In this document: one piece after another, positions 48,071 through 56,577 of the stretch
Layout: the number at the start of each line of letters is the position of its first letter
Numbering within the stretch: the first letter of the stretch is position 1
Origin: Paractinoplanes aksuensis
Lineage (GTDB): Bacteria > Actinomycetota > Actinomycetes > Mycobacteriales > Micromonosporaceae
Direction: 5' to 3'
Length of the DNA stretch: 64,000 nt
Assembly: GCF_024137025.1 (NCBI RefSeq)
Contig: NZ_JAMYJR010000031.1
Location: 186,001-250,000 of the forward strand
Notes under the pieces: model-generated
What the model was told of the DNA's origin: nothing
What the model saw: only the letters and a program-made list of their open reading frames with translations
Databases searched by the model: none
Translations under genes and position numbers: made by a program

Positions 48071-49681
48071 GTGGATCCGGACCGGGAAGTGCTCGACGCC
48101 GAGTGGCTGGACGCCGCCCTGCTCGAACTGGAGGACGACATCCACTGGGATGCCGTCCCCATGCTGGAGCGCGCCGAACGCTACGAGCGTCAGGCCCACC
48201 TGCTCGGTGACGAGATGATGGTCGCCCGGGCCCGGCTCAGCCAGGCCAACATGCGCATGCGCTCCGGTGACGTCGCCGAGGCCGCCCAGCGCATCTGGCA
48301 CATCCACCAGTGGGCGGTCGACCACGACGCCCGCCGGCTCACGGCTCGTACCCACCTGATCTGGGCGGCCATCCACCGCCACCTCGGCGACGCGGCCCAG
48401 AGCCTCGAGCACGCCCTGCTCAGCGTCGAGCTGCTCGACGAGACGGCCACCGGTCACATGCACATCTGGCACCGGGCCAAGCTGGCCGACGCGCTGGCCT
48501 TCGCCGGTTCGTACGAGACGGCCCGCGAGCGTTTCGACCAGGCCGAGCGGCTGACGACCGAGCTCAACCGGCCCGACCTGCGGCTCTACGTGCTCAACAA
48601 CTACGCGTACTCCGAGCACGCGGCCGGCAACTACGCCCACGCCGAACAGGTCGCGGAGCGGTTGCGCGTGCTGGCCGACACCCACAACTTCGTGCTCGAC
48701 GCCACCGTGCTCGACACGATCGGCGCCATCGAGCTCGGCAACGGCCGCTACGCCCAGGCCGAGCAGACGATGCTGCTGTGCATCGAGAAATACCAGCTGA
48801 TCCGGCGCGACGACGCCGACGCGATGCCGGAATACCTGCTCAACCTGGCCCGGGCCCAGCGCGGTCTCGGGGCGTACGAGCGCGCCCAGCTCAGCCTGGA
48901 CGATTCCCGCCGGCTCTGCGCCGACCGCGAGCTGGGTCACTTCATGGTGCAGGTGCACGAGGAGCAGGCCGAGCTGCACGCCGCCCGGGGCGAGTTCGCG
49001 GAGGCGTACGAGGCTCACAAGTCCTTCCATGCGGCCTACCTCGCGCTGCGGTCCCGGCAGCGCGAGGCCCAGGCCCGCACCCGGCAGGCGATGTTCGAGA
49101 CGGCCGAGGCCCGGCAGGAGGCCGAGCGCTTCCGCGAGCAGGCCCGGCGCGACCCGCTGACCGGCCTGCGCAACCGCCGCTTCATCGACGAGCAGCTGTC
49201 CCGCCTGATCGGCACCGACCCCGACCTGACCGTGGCCCTGGTCGACCTCGACCACTTCAAGCGGATCAACGACCAGCTCTCGCACGACGTGGGCGACCAG
49301 GTGCTGGTCCAGGTGGCCAAGATCCTCGAGACCGAGCTGGCCGCCGTGTCACCCGACGGCTTCGTCGCCCGGATGGGTGGCGAGGAGTTCCTCATGGTGC
49401 TGCCGGGGTGTCCGACGCCGCGGGCCGGCCGGGCGGTCGACAGCATCCGGCGAGCCGTCGGCGCGTACGACTGGGGTGGCATCACCCACGGTCTGCCCGT
49501 CACGATCAGCATCGGCGTGGCCTGCGTCAGCGAGTCCGAGAAGCTGACCCAGCCCGGGCTGCTGTCCACAGCCGACCGCAACCTGTACGCCGCCAAGCAC
49601 GGTGGCCGCGACCGCGTCGTGTGCGGAGTGCCCGGTCCGGACAGGAGCCGATCCTACCGCGATCGTGCCTCGGCGGCCTGA
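48071..49681 (+). CDS. TPR-GGDEF diguanylate cyclase
   Basis: 536 residues from GTG 48071 with GAGAGAGGG upstream. The first 330 residues are TPR-like helical repeats (AERYERQAHLLGDEMMVARA, YETARERFDQAERLTTELN, RYAQAEQTMLLCIEKYQLIR), then a coiled linker (ARTRQAMFETAEARQEAERF) and a GGDEF domain: RDPLTGLRNRRFIDEQL, LVDLDHFKRINDQLSHDVGD, active-site RMGGEEFLMVLPG (GGEEF, competent), and ISIGVACVS. No RxxD inhibitory site is seen just before GGEEF. It should make cyclic di-GMP, which blocks sporulation in actinomycetes through BldD. Soluble. Confidence 0.93.
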   Translation: MDPDREVLDAEWLDAALLELEDDIHWDAVPMLERAERYERQAHLLGDEMMVARARLSQANMRMRSGDVAEAAQRIWHIHQWAVDHDARRLTARTHLIWAAIHRHLGDAAQSLEHALLSVELLDETATGHMHIWHRAKLADALAFAGSYETARERFDQAERLTTELNRPDLRLYVLNNYAYSEHAAGNYAHAEQVAERLRVLADTHNFVLDATVLDTIGAIELGNGRYAQAEQTMLLCIEKYQLIRRDDADAMPEYLLNLARAQRGLGAYERAQLSLDDSRRLCADRELGHFMVQVHEEQAELHAARGEFAEAYEAHKSFHAAYLALRSRQREAQARTRQAMFETAEARQEAERFREQARRDPLTGLRNRRFIDEQLSRLIGTDPDLTVALVDLDHFKRINDQLSHDVGDQVLVQVAKILETELAAVSPDGFVARMGGEEFLMVLPGCPTPRAGRAVDSIRRAVGAYDWGGITHGLPVTISIGVACVSESEKLTQPGLLSTADRNLYAAKHGGRDRVVCGVPGPDRSRSYRDRASAA

Positions 49682-49774
49682 GCTGCTGCCCCCTCACTCA
49701 AGATCAGGAGTGATCCTGATCGACTTCGACCGCTACTCTTTACCGCACTGACGACAGTCGGCGAGGAGGCGTAC

Positions 49775-50593
49775 GTGGGTGAGGACATTCCGGTGCCCGA
49801 GGTCGCGCCCCCGGGTGTGAACATCAACGTGCCCCACTCGGCCCGCATCTACGACTACTGGCTCGGCGGCAAGGACAACTTCGCGGTCGACCGGGCCGTG
49901 GGCGACGCCATGATCAAGGCGATCCCCGGCATGCGCTACATGGCGGCCGAGAATCGCAAGTTCGTCCACCGGGTCGCGCGCGACCTGGTCGCGACCGAAC
50001 AGATCCACCAGTTCCTCGACGTCGGCACCGGCATCCCGACCCGGCCCAACCTGCACGAGATCGCCCAGCGCACAGAGCCCGGGGCCCGCGTGGTCTATGT
50101 GGACAACGACCCGATCGTGCTCGTCCACGCCCGCGCTCTCATGATCAGCACCGACCAGGGCCGCAGCGAGTACATCTCGGCCGATCTGCGCGCCCCCGAG
50201 TCGATCCTCAACGACAAGGTGCTGCGCGACACCCTCGACCTGGGCCGGCCCGTCGGCCTCACGCTGATCGCGATCCTGATGCTGATCGCCGACGAGGACG
50301 ACCCCTGGTCCAAGGTCGACGCCCTGCGCGACGCGATGCCGTCGGGCAGCCTGCTGGCCATCACCCACCCCACCGCCGACTTCGCCCCCGACGAGGTCAA
50401 CGAGGCGGTGGCCGCGGCCACGAGCGCCGGCATGACCCTGGTCGCCCGCCCCGAGGCCGACATACGCCGCTTCTTCGGCGACTGGGAACTGCTCGAACCC
50501 GGCCTGGTCCCGGTCTCGAACTGGCGCCCCGACGAGCCCGTCGACAACCCCCAGGCCGCGTACTACTGGGCCGGCGTAGCCCGCAAACCCTGA
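49775..50593 (+). CDS. S-adenosyl-methionine-dependent methyltransferase (PF04672 type)
   Basis: 272 residues from GTG 49775 with GAGGAGG upstream. Actinobacterial family: ARIYDYWLGGKDNFAVDR signature near the N-terminus, QFLDVGTGIPTRPNLHEIAQ (SAM motif I, DxGTG), VVYVDNDPIVLVHARALM (motif II acidic pair) and GSLLAITHPTADFAP. Such genes occur in many copies, often near XRE/DUF397 pairs, and their substrate is unknown. The heptamer repeat begins 20 bases after the stop. Confidence 0.9.
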   Translation: MGEDIPVPEVAPPGVNINVPHSARIYDYWLGGKDNFAVDRAVGDAMIKAIPGMRYMAAENRKFVHRVARDLVATEQIHQFLDVGTGIPTRPNLHEIAQRTEPGARVVYVDNDPIVLVHARALMISTDQGRSEYISADLRAPESILNDKVLRDTLDLGRPVGLTLIAILMLIADEDDPWSKVDALRDAMPSGSLLAITHPTADFAPDEVNEAVAAATSAGMTLVARPEADIRRFFGDWELLEPGLVPVSNWRPDEPVDNPQAAYYWAGVARKP

Positions 50594-50613
50594 AACCCCC
50601 GGAATTGCCCCGA

Positions 50614-50676
50614 GCCCCAAGCCCCAAGCCCCAAGCCCCAAGCCCCAAGCCCCAAGCCCCAAGCCCCAAGCCCCAA
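50614..50676. repeat. heptanucleotide tandem repeat (GCCCCAA)9
   Basis: Nine perfect copies of GCCCCAA plus a partial GCC. On the minus strand it reads (TTGGGGC)n, with nine G4 runs separated by three bases, an ideal G-quadruplex former. Intergenic, 20 bases after the methyltransferase stop. Confidence 0.97.
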
Positions 50677-51295
50677 GCCAGTCTGCGACGATCCCATGAG
50701 GGCGTTCCGGCGCAACTCCGGACCCGGTCGCTTGGCCACCTTCTGCGCGGCTGGAACCGTACCGCTCGGTTTTGTGCGCAACCGCTCACGCACGTCGCCG
50801 TGGCGGGGTGAGCGCCTTGGACGCGCCAGCGGCCAGCTCGCCGCGCCGCGGCCCTCGGCGGGAGCGGCGGCCCGTACCCACCACCGCGCTACGACATCCT
50901 GCTCTTGACCTCAAAGAACGTGCCCTCGGCGGGAGCTGCGATCCGTACCTACCACCCGGCTACGACATCGATCTTGAACTTGGATCGGTCGCGGCTGGCC
51001 GGAAGAGGAACCGGCCGGGCCATCCAGCACGGGGGAACCGGACGACCCGGCCGGAGCCGGAGGAAAGTTCATCAACTGAGGTTTAGCTCGCCCCGGTTAC
51101 GGGTACTTGCTGCTCAGCAACTAGACCGTGCAGCTACATGGCCCGTCGCCACCTCGAGGCGACGGTGCGTAATCGCAGCGCGCCCGCGGTTCGGTGCCGT
51201 GGGCAATCCGTAACCGCGTCGCCACCTTTACGCAAAGTGATCACTGCTGACGCCCCGTCAACAACCGGCCGAGGAGCGAAGCACCCGCACCTTGA
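50677..51295. other. intergenic stretch with decayed direct repeats, no gene
   Basis: About 620 bases without a credible gene. Includes a 60-base direct repeat (50851 and 50922 starts, offset 71) of the form GCCCTCGGCGGGAGC..CCGTACC..ACCACC..GCTACGACATC. Short open frames here have no domain or good ribosome site. Confidence 0.5.
50851..50981. repeat. two imperfect direct repeats of about 60 bp
   Basis: Copy 1 begins at 50851, copy 2 at 50922. Both share CCCTCGGCGGGAGC, CCGTACC, ACCACC and GCTACGACATC in the same order and spacing, with about a dozen differences. Probably a small duplication that has decayed. Confidence 0.7.
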
Positions 51296-51535
51296 TCAGT
51301 CGCGGTCATCGGAGCCTCCCTCCTCGCTCGCCGGACGCCGGCTCGCGGGCCGGGACAGGGCGTACCGCACACCGCCGAAACGGTGCGAAACCACCGCTGC
51401 CCGGGTTGTTGCGGCACTGACGTCGTCCGTCACGCGCTCATCCCGGTAGAGCGGCGCGGGATTGCCCCGTCGCGGTTCGGTGGGACCGTCATCGCCCTGG
51501 TCGAAATGCTCGGGGCCGATGTTCGGAACGGCCAT
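51296..51535 (-). CDS. small hypothetical protein near the DUF397/XRE pair
   Basis: 79 residues, ATG 51535 with an excellent ribosome site (GGGAGGT six bases upstream). Sequence begins AVPNIGPEHFDQGDDGPTEP, then RRGNPAPLYRDERVTDDVSA and TTRAAVVSHRFGGVRYALSR, with an acidic/Arg tail. Mostly disordered with one likely helix; no known domain. Divergent from the DUF397 gene, with the shared palindrome between them. Confidence 0.6.
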   Translation of the reverse strand: MAVPNIGPEHFDQGDDGPTEPRRGNPAPLYRDERVTDDVSAATTRAAVVSHRFGGVRYALSRPASRRPASEEGGSDDRD

Positions 51536-51688
51536 CTCGTTACCTCCCGCTAGGACGCCCCCGCCAGGGAGCCTCGCGCCGAGACCGAAGACGCCATTTC
51601 CGCGACCGGTCAGTCACTCAAAGATGTCACCCTAAGTGACACCCGCAAGATGCGCCCGTGCGTTATCATGCTCACAATCCCGTGAGTA

Positions 51689-51714
51689 CGCAAGGCCAAA
51701 TGCACGTGCATTTG
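51689..51714. promoter_or_regulatory. shared XRE/DUF397 element, copy 1
   Basis: CGCAAGGCC, two bases, then ATGCACGTGCAT (51689-51711). The palindrome extends to 18 perfect bases (51697-51714). Copy 2, reversed, lies upstream of the XRE gene at 53450-53475. It ends 88 bases before the DUF397 ATG. Confidence 0.75.
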
Positions 51715-51799
51715 CACCTGGTGTGAGGCAATGATTGCGCACAGGAGAGCATTTGACTCCGGACGATCCCCGGCCGGAGGAAATCAAGGGAGCTTCAAC

Positions 51800-52036
51800 A
51801 TGACGTACGCGGTCAACGGCATCCCCGCCGGCCAGTTGGAAGGTGTCACCTGGCAGAAGAGCCGGCGCAGCAACCCCAGCGGCAACTGCGTCGAGTGCGC
51901 CGTCCTCCCCAGTGGTGAGGTGGCCATGCGCAACTCCCGCGACCCCGAGGGTCCGGCGCTCATCTACACCCGGGCCGAGATCGAGGCGTTCCTCGGTGGC
52001 GTCAACGACGGCGACTTCGACAACCTGCTCGCCTGA
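51800..52036 (+). CDS. DUF397 protein
   Basis: 78 residues, ATG 51800. Family hallmark: VTWQKSRRSNPSGNCVECAV (W.KSRRS...NCVEVA) and VAMRNSRDPEGPALIYTRAE, with IEAFLGGVNDGDFDNLL. In Streptomyces such proteins (Scr2, BldB-neighbour type) act with an adjacent XRE/DUF5753 regulator (Scr1) in antibiotic control and development. Here the partner gene is 400 bases away and convergent, and both promoters carry the same element. Confidence 0.93.
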   Translation: MTYAVNGIPAGQLEGVTWQKSRRSNPSGNCVECAVLPSGEVAMRNSRDPEGPALIYTRAEIEAFLGGVNDGDFDNLLA

Positions 52037-52441
52037 GCCGGCGTACCCCGAAAGCCTGAATTCCTCCGCCGGCCGAAGTTCCGTCGGATGACATCCAGAC
52101 AGTCGGGCCCGGCGCGGGATGAGCCGGGCCGATCAGAGCAACGCTGGCCGTTCGCGGTCAGCCGCCGCGAGCATGACGTGCCCATCTCCACGTTCGGCCC
52201 GAACGGCGAAAAAATGAAGTGGCCGGGCAATGCGACCATGAGAGCGCACCCGGAAAAGAGATGGGCCTGCCTAGCCGTTCAAGCCAGGCAGGACCCGAGG
52301 CGGTAACAGGTTCGTCCACGGTCGTCGGCAGCGGGCGTGGACGAGCCCAACCGGTCACCCGCCCCTCGCAGCTGCAAACGCTCGGGGCGAATTTGCAGAG
52401 CCTACCCCGCGTCGGGGCGTGGCTCCAGACAGTCAAGTTAT
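52037..52441. other. gap between convergent DUF397 and XRE genes
   Basis: No supported gene. Some alternating short frames only. Presumably holds the terminators of the two convergent genes; no strong hairpin stands out. Confidence 0.4.
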
Positions 52442-53350
52442 TTAGGCGGGCCGTCCGACCTCGTGCAACAGCTTGCCCAGGATCTCGGGCGTGTGGCTCG
52501 GTGGCTCGGCGTCGATGCAGACCCGCTCCATCGCCATCGCGTACTGGTCGACGTCCTCGCGCTTGTCGAGATAGATCGCGCTCGTCAGCTGTTCGACGTA
52601 GACGACGTCGGGCAGCTCGGGCTCGGGGAAGCGCAGAATCGCGAACGGGCCGCCCGCCGCGGCGTGACCGCCGGCGTGGAACGGAATGATCTGCAGCCGT
52701 ACGTTCGACTTCTTCGAGATCTCGATGAGGAACTCGATCTGCGCCTTCATGACCTCGATGCCGCCGATCGGCCGGCGCAGCACAGCCTCGTCGATGACCG
52801 CCCACAATTGCGGGCCCTCGGGCCGGTCGAGAATCGCCTGCCGCTGGCGGCGCAACTCGACCCGCTTGTTCATCTCTTCCGGCGTGACACCGGCGTGGCC
52901 GAGCATGATGACCGCGCGCGCGTAGTCGGGGGTCTGCAAAAGGCCAGGAACAAACTGAATTTCGTACGTACGAATGAGCGTCGCGGCCGCCTCGAGCCCC
53001 AGATACGACTGGAACCAGCCCGGCATCACGTCGCTGAACTGCTGCCACCAGCCCGGGTTGTTGGCCTGGCGGGCCAGGACGAGCAGAGCCTCACGCTCGT
53101 TGTCGTCGGTCACTCCGTAGAGGGTCAGCAGATCGCTGACATCGCGCTCCTTGAAGCTGACCCGCCCGAGTTCCATGCGGCTGATCTTGGACCCGGATGC
53201 TCGGATCTCCCAGCCCGCGTCCTCACGAGTGATGGCCTTGGCCTCACGGAGGCGACGGAGTTGGGCCCCGAGCAGGATGCGCAGGACGGTGGGGCCGCCG
53301 GTCGGCGCCTCCTCCTGCTGCGTACCCGCGCTCACCTGACTCCTCGTCAT
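52442..53350 (-). CDS. XRE/helix-turn-helix regulator with DUF5753 (Scr1-like)
   Basis: 302 residues from ATG 53350. N-terminal XRE HTH: VLRILLGAQLRRLREAKAIT, REDAGWEIRASGSKISRMEL, GRVSFKERDVSDLLTLYGV. The rest is DUF5753: YLGLEAAATLIRTYEIQFVP, GLLQTPDYARAVIMLGHAGV, VIDEAVLRRPIGGIEVMKAQ, PFAILRFPEPELPDVVYVEQ. These proteins pair with DUF397 partners encoded nearby. Upstream in-frame extension to 53638 is not supported. The element at 53450-53475 lies 102 bases upstream, so autoregulation and control of the DUF397 gene are likely. Confidence 0.94.
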   Translation of the reverse strand: MTRSQVSAGTQQEEAPTGGPTVLRILLGAQLRRLREAKAITREDAGWEIRASGSKISRMELGRVSFKERDVSDLLTLYGVTDDNEREALLVLARQANNPGWWQQFSDVMPGWFQSYLGLEAAATLIRTYEIQFVPGLLQTPDYARAVIMLGHAGVTPEEMNKRVELRRQRQAILDRPEGPQLWAVIDEAVLRRPIGGIEVMKAQIEFLIEISKKSNVRLQIIPFHAGGHAAAGGPFAILRFPEPELPDVVYVEQLTSAIYLDKREDVDQYAMAMERVCIDAEPPSHTPEILGKLLHEVGRPA

Positions 53351-53449
53351 CGCTGTGTGGGGGCTGCCGGCCGCAGTCCCACAGCATCCTAAAGGGGAGA
53401 TCGTCCACAGCGAAACAGCCCGAGCACCCGCCCGGGCGTTCGCCCAATG

Positions 53450-53475
53450 CGGATGCACGTGCATCCGGCCTTGCG
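53450..53475. promoter_or_regulatory. shared XRE/DUF397 element, copy 2 (reverse orientation)
   Basis: On the minus strand CGCAAGGCC, two bases, ATGCACGTGCAT (53475-53453). The 18-base palindrome spans 53450-53467. Same order and spacing as copy 1, and same direction relative to the gene it precedes. Confidence 0.75.
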
Positions 53476-53606
53476 AACGCCTTCGTACGCGAGGATGATA
53501 GCTGACAGACACGCACCGCCCGCATACACAGCGTGCTGAAAGTTCGGCTTCTCGGCTTCCCCGCCATCCGGACGACCGGGTCCCGAGATCTTGGAGGGTC
53601 ATCTCG

Positions 53607-53930
53607 ATGTCCACGGCACCGACGTCCACCCCGACCATCGCCCCACCCCAGCGAGACCCGGCAGACGTTGCGCCCGCCGACAGCTACCACCCCTCCGACC
53701 GCGTGTGGGTCTACCGCGACGGTTGGCGGGCCGGCGTCATCGAGGCTGCTTCTCCTCGCGCCGTGACCGTGACCTACCGCCCCGGCGCCCACCTCGGCAC
53801 CGGGGTCGACACTTTCACGGCCCCCTATGTGAGCGCCCGCTCCAGTGAAGACCCCGCCGTAGACCGGCGCCACGTCGGCCGCGGCATCTACACCCCCGCC
53901 GGCCTCCCTCTGCGACACACCGCGGCATGA
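53607..53930 (+). CDS. hypothetical protein with small beta-domain
   Basis: 107 residues, ATG with GGAGGGT ten bases upstream. After a Thr/Pro-rich start comes a compact region: SDRVWVYRDGWRAGVIEAAS, PRAVTVTYRPGAHLGTGVDT and FTAPYVSARSSEDP, which resembles a small SH3-like or Tudor-like barrel often seen in accessory actinobacterial DNA. Function unknown. Overlaps the next gene as ATGA; both diverge from the XRE gene. Confidence 0.65.
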   Translation: MSTAPTSTPTIAPPQRDPADVAPADSYHPSDRVWVYRDGWRAGVIEAASPRAVTVTYRPGAHLGTGVDTFTAPYVSARSSEDPAVDRRHVGRGIYTPAGLPLRHTAA

Positions 53931-54112
53931 CCGGCGCGGTCGCCGTCGCAGCCTTCGTCGGGCTCCTGAGCCTGCTCGCGGGGGTGGCCCTGGGCTGGCA
54001 CCTCCGCCACACGAACGAGCGCTGCCCGTCCTGCGGCGATCAGCTGAACCGCTCTGCCTGCGAGATCCCCGCTTCCCGGCGCGACAACGCCGCCGCTCAG
54101 CGCTTGGCCTGA
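53927..54112 (+). CDS. single-span membrane protein with half zinc ribbon
   Basis: 61 residues, ATGA overlap with the preceding gene. One membrane helix (VAVAAFVGLLSLLAGVALGW) followed by a CPSCGDQLNRSAC stretch with three Cys plus H/R, a partial zinc ribbon, and a short basic tail. Probably cytoplasmic C-terminus. No known role; likely a partner of the 107-residue protein. Confidence 0.65.
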   Translation: MTGAVAVAAFVGLLSLLAGVALGWHLRHTNERCPSCGDQLNRSACEIPASRRDNAAAQRLA

Positions 54113-55245
54113 CCGCCTCATCACGCGCGGCCCCGCAGTCCACGCTGCCGCCCTCGCCGGCTGCGTAAAACCCTGATTTTCACCAGGTCAAGCTGACTTC
54201 GCGGCCCAACCCCGCGGTCCACGTCCCTGCGCTCCACGGCCTCGCCTGTCGCCATCATGCCCTCCGCGACCCTGCGCTCGCGGGCCTCGCCCTTCGCCGC
54301 CTGCGGATGTCGCCGCCACGCCCTCCGCGGCCCCGCGTTCCACAGCCTCGCCCGTGGCAGCCTGCGCCTCCCTTGCCGCCACACCCCTGCAGCCTGCGCC
54401 TCCCTTCCCTTCGCTGCCTCGCCCCCTCCTACCGCTCCTGTTAGGCGGTCTCGCCCCTGCCACCCACCCGCCGTCGAGGTCCCACCCTCCACAGCCAATC
54501 CCTTCGCGGCACTGCACCCTCTCGACACGCCTTCAAGACAGCTGCCCCGCCGCCCGCCGTCGCCCCCGCTGGCGCCGATGCTGCAGGGCGGAGCCTCGAA
54601 CTCATCGCCCAATCGAGCGCTTTTCTTGGATTCACCCAAGTGGGCGATAATTCTTAAGCTCTTTGCCCGTTCCGCGCGATCCACGGCATTCGCGGCGCCT
54701 TATTTTCTCACCGACGGTGCAATATCTATGACTTACCCACGTCACCACCAGCAAAAAGGCGTGCGACAGCCATTCACATCAGCCACAGCACAGCCGGATG
54801 CAGCCCTGACCAGCGGTCGGGAACGACTTTGCTCCACAGTGGCGCATGGTCGGCACGTCAGGCGAATCGACGGCCAATAGCCCCCAAGGAGCCGCCCGAC
54901 CCACCCCGCGGCCGTTCCTAAATGGCCTTGCCGACCACTCTTCGTGAGCGCAGTCACGCCTCCACCGAGACGCCAAGCTCTGTGCCATTTCATCGACGAT
55001 CCGCCCCATTTGCGAGCCGATGAGGCCAAAGGACCTAATGGGAAGCTCGCCAACCGGCGCAAATACAAAGAGGCCCTCACCCTCCCCTGGGCCAGCCTGA
55101 CGACCCGGATCGGGTGACCGCGCGGGGATCGGACGTCCTGTGCGCGATTGTGAGCTGCACGACGTGGCACTGTCAGCGGGTTATCGACCCGCAACGCCGG
55201 GTATCAATCCGCCGTCGAGCGGGCCGGCAGACGGAGGTGGTCACC
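54113..55245. other. C-rich region without a confident gene
   Basis: About 1.1 kb. The part 54180-54600 is strongly C-rich on the plus strand with loose repeats of GCCTCGCCC, CGCCGCCTGCG and CCACGCCCTCCGCGG, about 35 bases apart. Both strands are open for long stretches only because of this bias. At 54944-55117 a GTG frame of 57 codons reads FIDDPPHLRADEAKGPNG then KLANRRKYKEALTLPW, which looks more protein-like and could be a degenerate or small gene, but there is no ribosome site. Probably a decayed accessory segment. Confidence 0.45.
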
Positions 55246-55554
55246 ATGCTCGATCCCCAGGAAAAGGCCGAGTTCGACGGCTTGGTGACGCATCTGCGCA
55301 CAGCCGACCCGAAGTTCTGCCGCCGCATGGACCGCATGGGCCGCCCTCGCCCGATGCTCTACACAACAGCGGCCGCAGCCCTATGGCTGCTGGCCCCACT
55401 GTCCATAGTCTTCGGCGGCTGGACCGGCGCCCTCTTCGCAGCCTTGTTCGCCGGCTATGGCTTCCGCCTGTACGCCAAGCGCCACGGCCCCAAGCCCCAG
55501 CCGACATGGTGGGTGGCCACCCGAGGCAAGCCGACCCACCCCGACCCCGCGTAA
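55246..55554 (+). CDS. DUF3040 membrane protein
   Basis: 102 residues, ATG with ACGGAGG upstream. Typical DUF3040 shape: short acidic start (MLDPQEKAEFDGLVTHLRTA, DPKFCRRMDRM), then two membrane helices (TTAAAALWLLAPLSIVFGGW, ALFAALFAGYGFRLYAKR) and a Pro-rich tail. Actinobacterial membrane proteins of unknown role. Convergent with purC; the stop lies 9 bases from the purC stop. Confidence 0.85.
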   Translation: MLDPQEKAEFDGLVTHLRTADPKFCRRMDRMGRPRPMLYTTAAAALWLLAPLSIVFGGWTGALFAALFAGYGFRLYAKRHGPKPQPTWWVATRGKPTHPDPA

Positions 55555-55562
55555 TTCTCGTA

Positions 55563-56402
55563 CTAGCGCCAGGTGTCCCCGGTCAGCCGCTCGTAGACCT
55601 CGACATACCGGTTACGCGTGGCTTCCACGACCTCATCCGGAATCTCGGGCCCCGGCGCCGTGCGATCCCAGTCGGTCAGCGTCGACGACCAGTCCCGCAG
55701 GAACTGCTTGTCGAGATACCGCTGAGTGCCCCCCGGCTTCCACTCGTCAGCAGCCCAGAACCGCGACGAGTCCGGCGTCAGCAACTCATCCCCTAGAGTG
55801 AGCGTGCCGTCCGCCGCGAACCCCAACTCAATCTTGGTGTCCGCAATGATGATGCCGTTCTTGGCCGCCACCTGCTGCCCACGCTTGTAAACCTCAAGCG
55901 TGATCCGCCTCAACTCAGCAGCGACATCCGACCCCACCTTGGCCTCGACATCGGCGTAGGTCATGAACTCGTCATGCCCCTGCCCAGGCGGCACCTTGGT
56001 GGTAGGCGTAAAAATCGGCTCCGGCAGCTGCGAAGCCTCGATCAGCCCCGCCGGCAACGAAACCCCCGAAACAGCCCCGTCCCGCTCATACTCCTTGAGC
56101 CCCGACCCCGCCAGGTACCCCCGAGCAATGCACTCCACCATGACCATCTCAAGCCGCTCACACCGAACAGCCCGCCCAGCCCACTCCGCCGGCACATCAG
56201 TACTCGAGACCACGTGGTTGGGCACCACATCAGCCAGCTGCTCAAACCACCAGAGCGACAGCTGAGTAAGAATCTTCCCCTTGTCCGGGATCGCGGTCGG
56301 CAGCACCACGTCATAGATCGAGATCCGGTCCGACGCCACCAGCAGGATGTCCCGCCCGTCCGCGTAAACCTCCCGAACCTTCCCCGAGTGCAACAGCTCC
56401 AC
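55563..56402 (-). CDS. purC: phosphoribosylaminoimidazole-succinocarboxamide synthase
   Basis: 279 residues from GTG 56402 with AGGGGAG just upstream. ATP-dependent addition of Asp to CAIR in purine synthesis. Visible: SGKVREVYADGRDILLVASD, RISIYDVVLPTAIPDKG, RCERLEMVMVECIARGYLAG (SAICAR signature), GLIEASQLPEPIFTPTTKV, GIIIADTKIELGFAADGTLT, and LGDELLTPDSSRFWAADEW. Full length and intact. It marks the border between core genes and the defence island on its right. Confidence 0.97.
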   Translation of the reverse strand: MELLHSGKVREVYADGRDILLVASDRISIYDVVLPTAIPDKGKILTQLSLWWFEQLADVVPNHVVSSTDVPAEWAGRAVRCERLEMVMVECIARGYLAGSGLKEYERDGAVSGVSLPAGLIEASQLPEPIFTPTTKVPPGQGHDEFMTYADVEAKVGSDVAAELRRITLEVYKRGQQVAAKNGIIIADTKIELGFAADGTLTLGDELLTPDSSRFWAADEWKPGGTQRYLDKQFLRDWSSTLTDWDRTAPGPEIPDEVVEATRNRYVEVYERLTGDTWR

Positions 56403-56577
56403 GTGCTCCCCTTAACTAGCCGGGCCTGGGGGTTCACGTTATCTGACCGATCGATAACCAGATGCCACGGTGTCGCACGTCAGCCTCGGCGTTTGTATCT
56501 GGTGAGCCAAACGATCGGAGCCGTGACCGCACTGGGGCAACCTGATCAGCTGGCCGAACAGCCGCAGGGGTTCGTAC

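Noticed and set aside
50614..50676. Chromosome telomere
   Set aside because: Internal to the window, nine copies only, and actinomycete linear ends use palindromes rather than such repeats.
54121..54684. 187-codon minus-strand protein
   Set aside because: Caused by the C-rich repeat tract; Gly/Arg/Ala filler without a ribosome site or domain.
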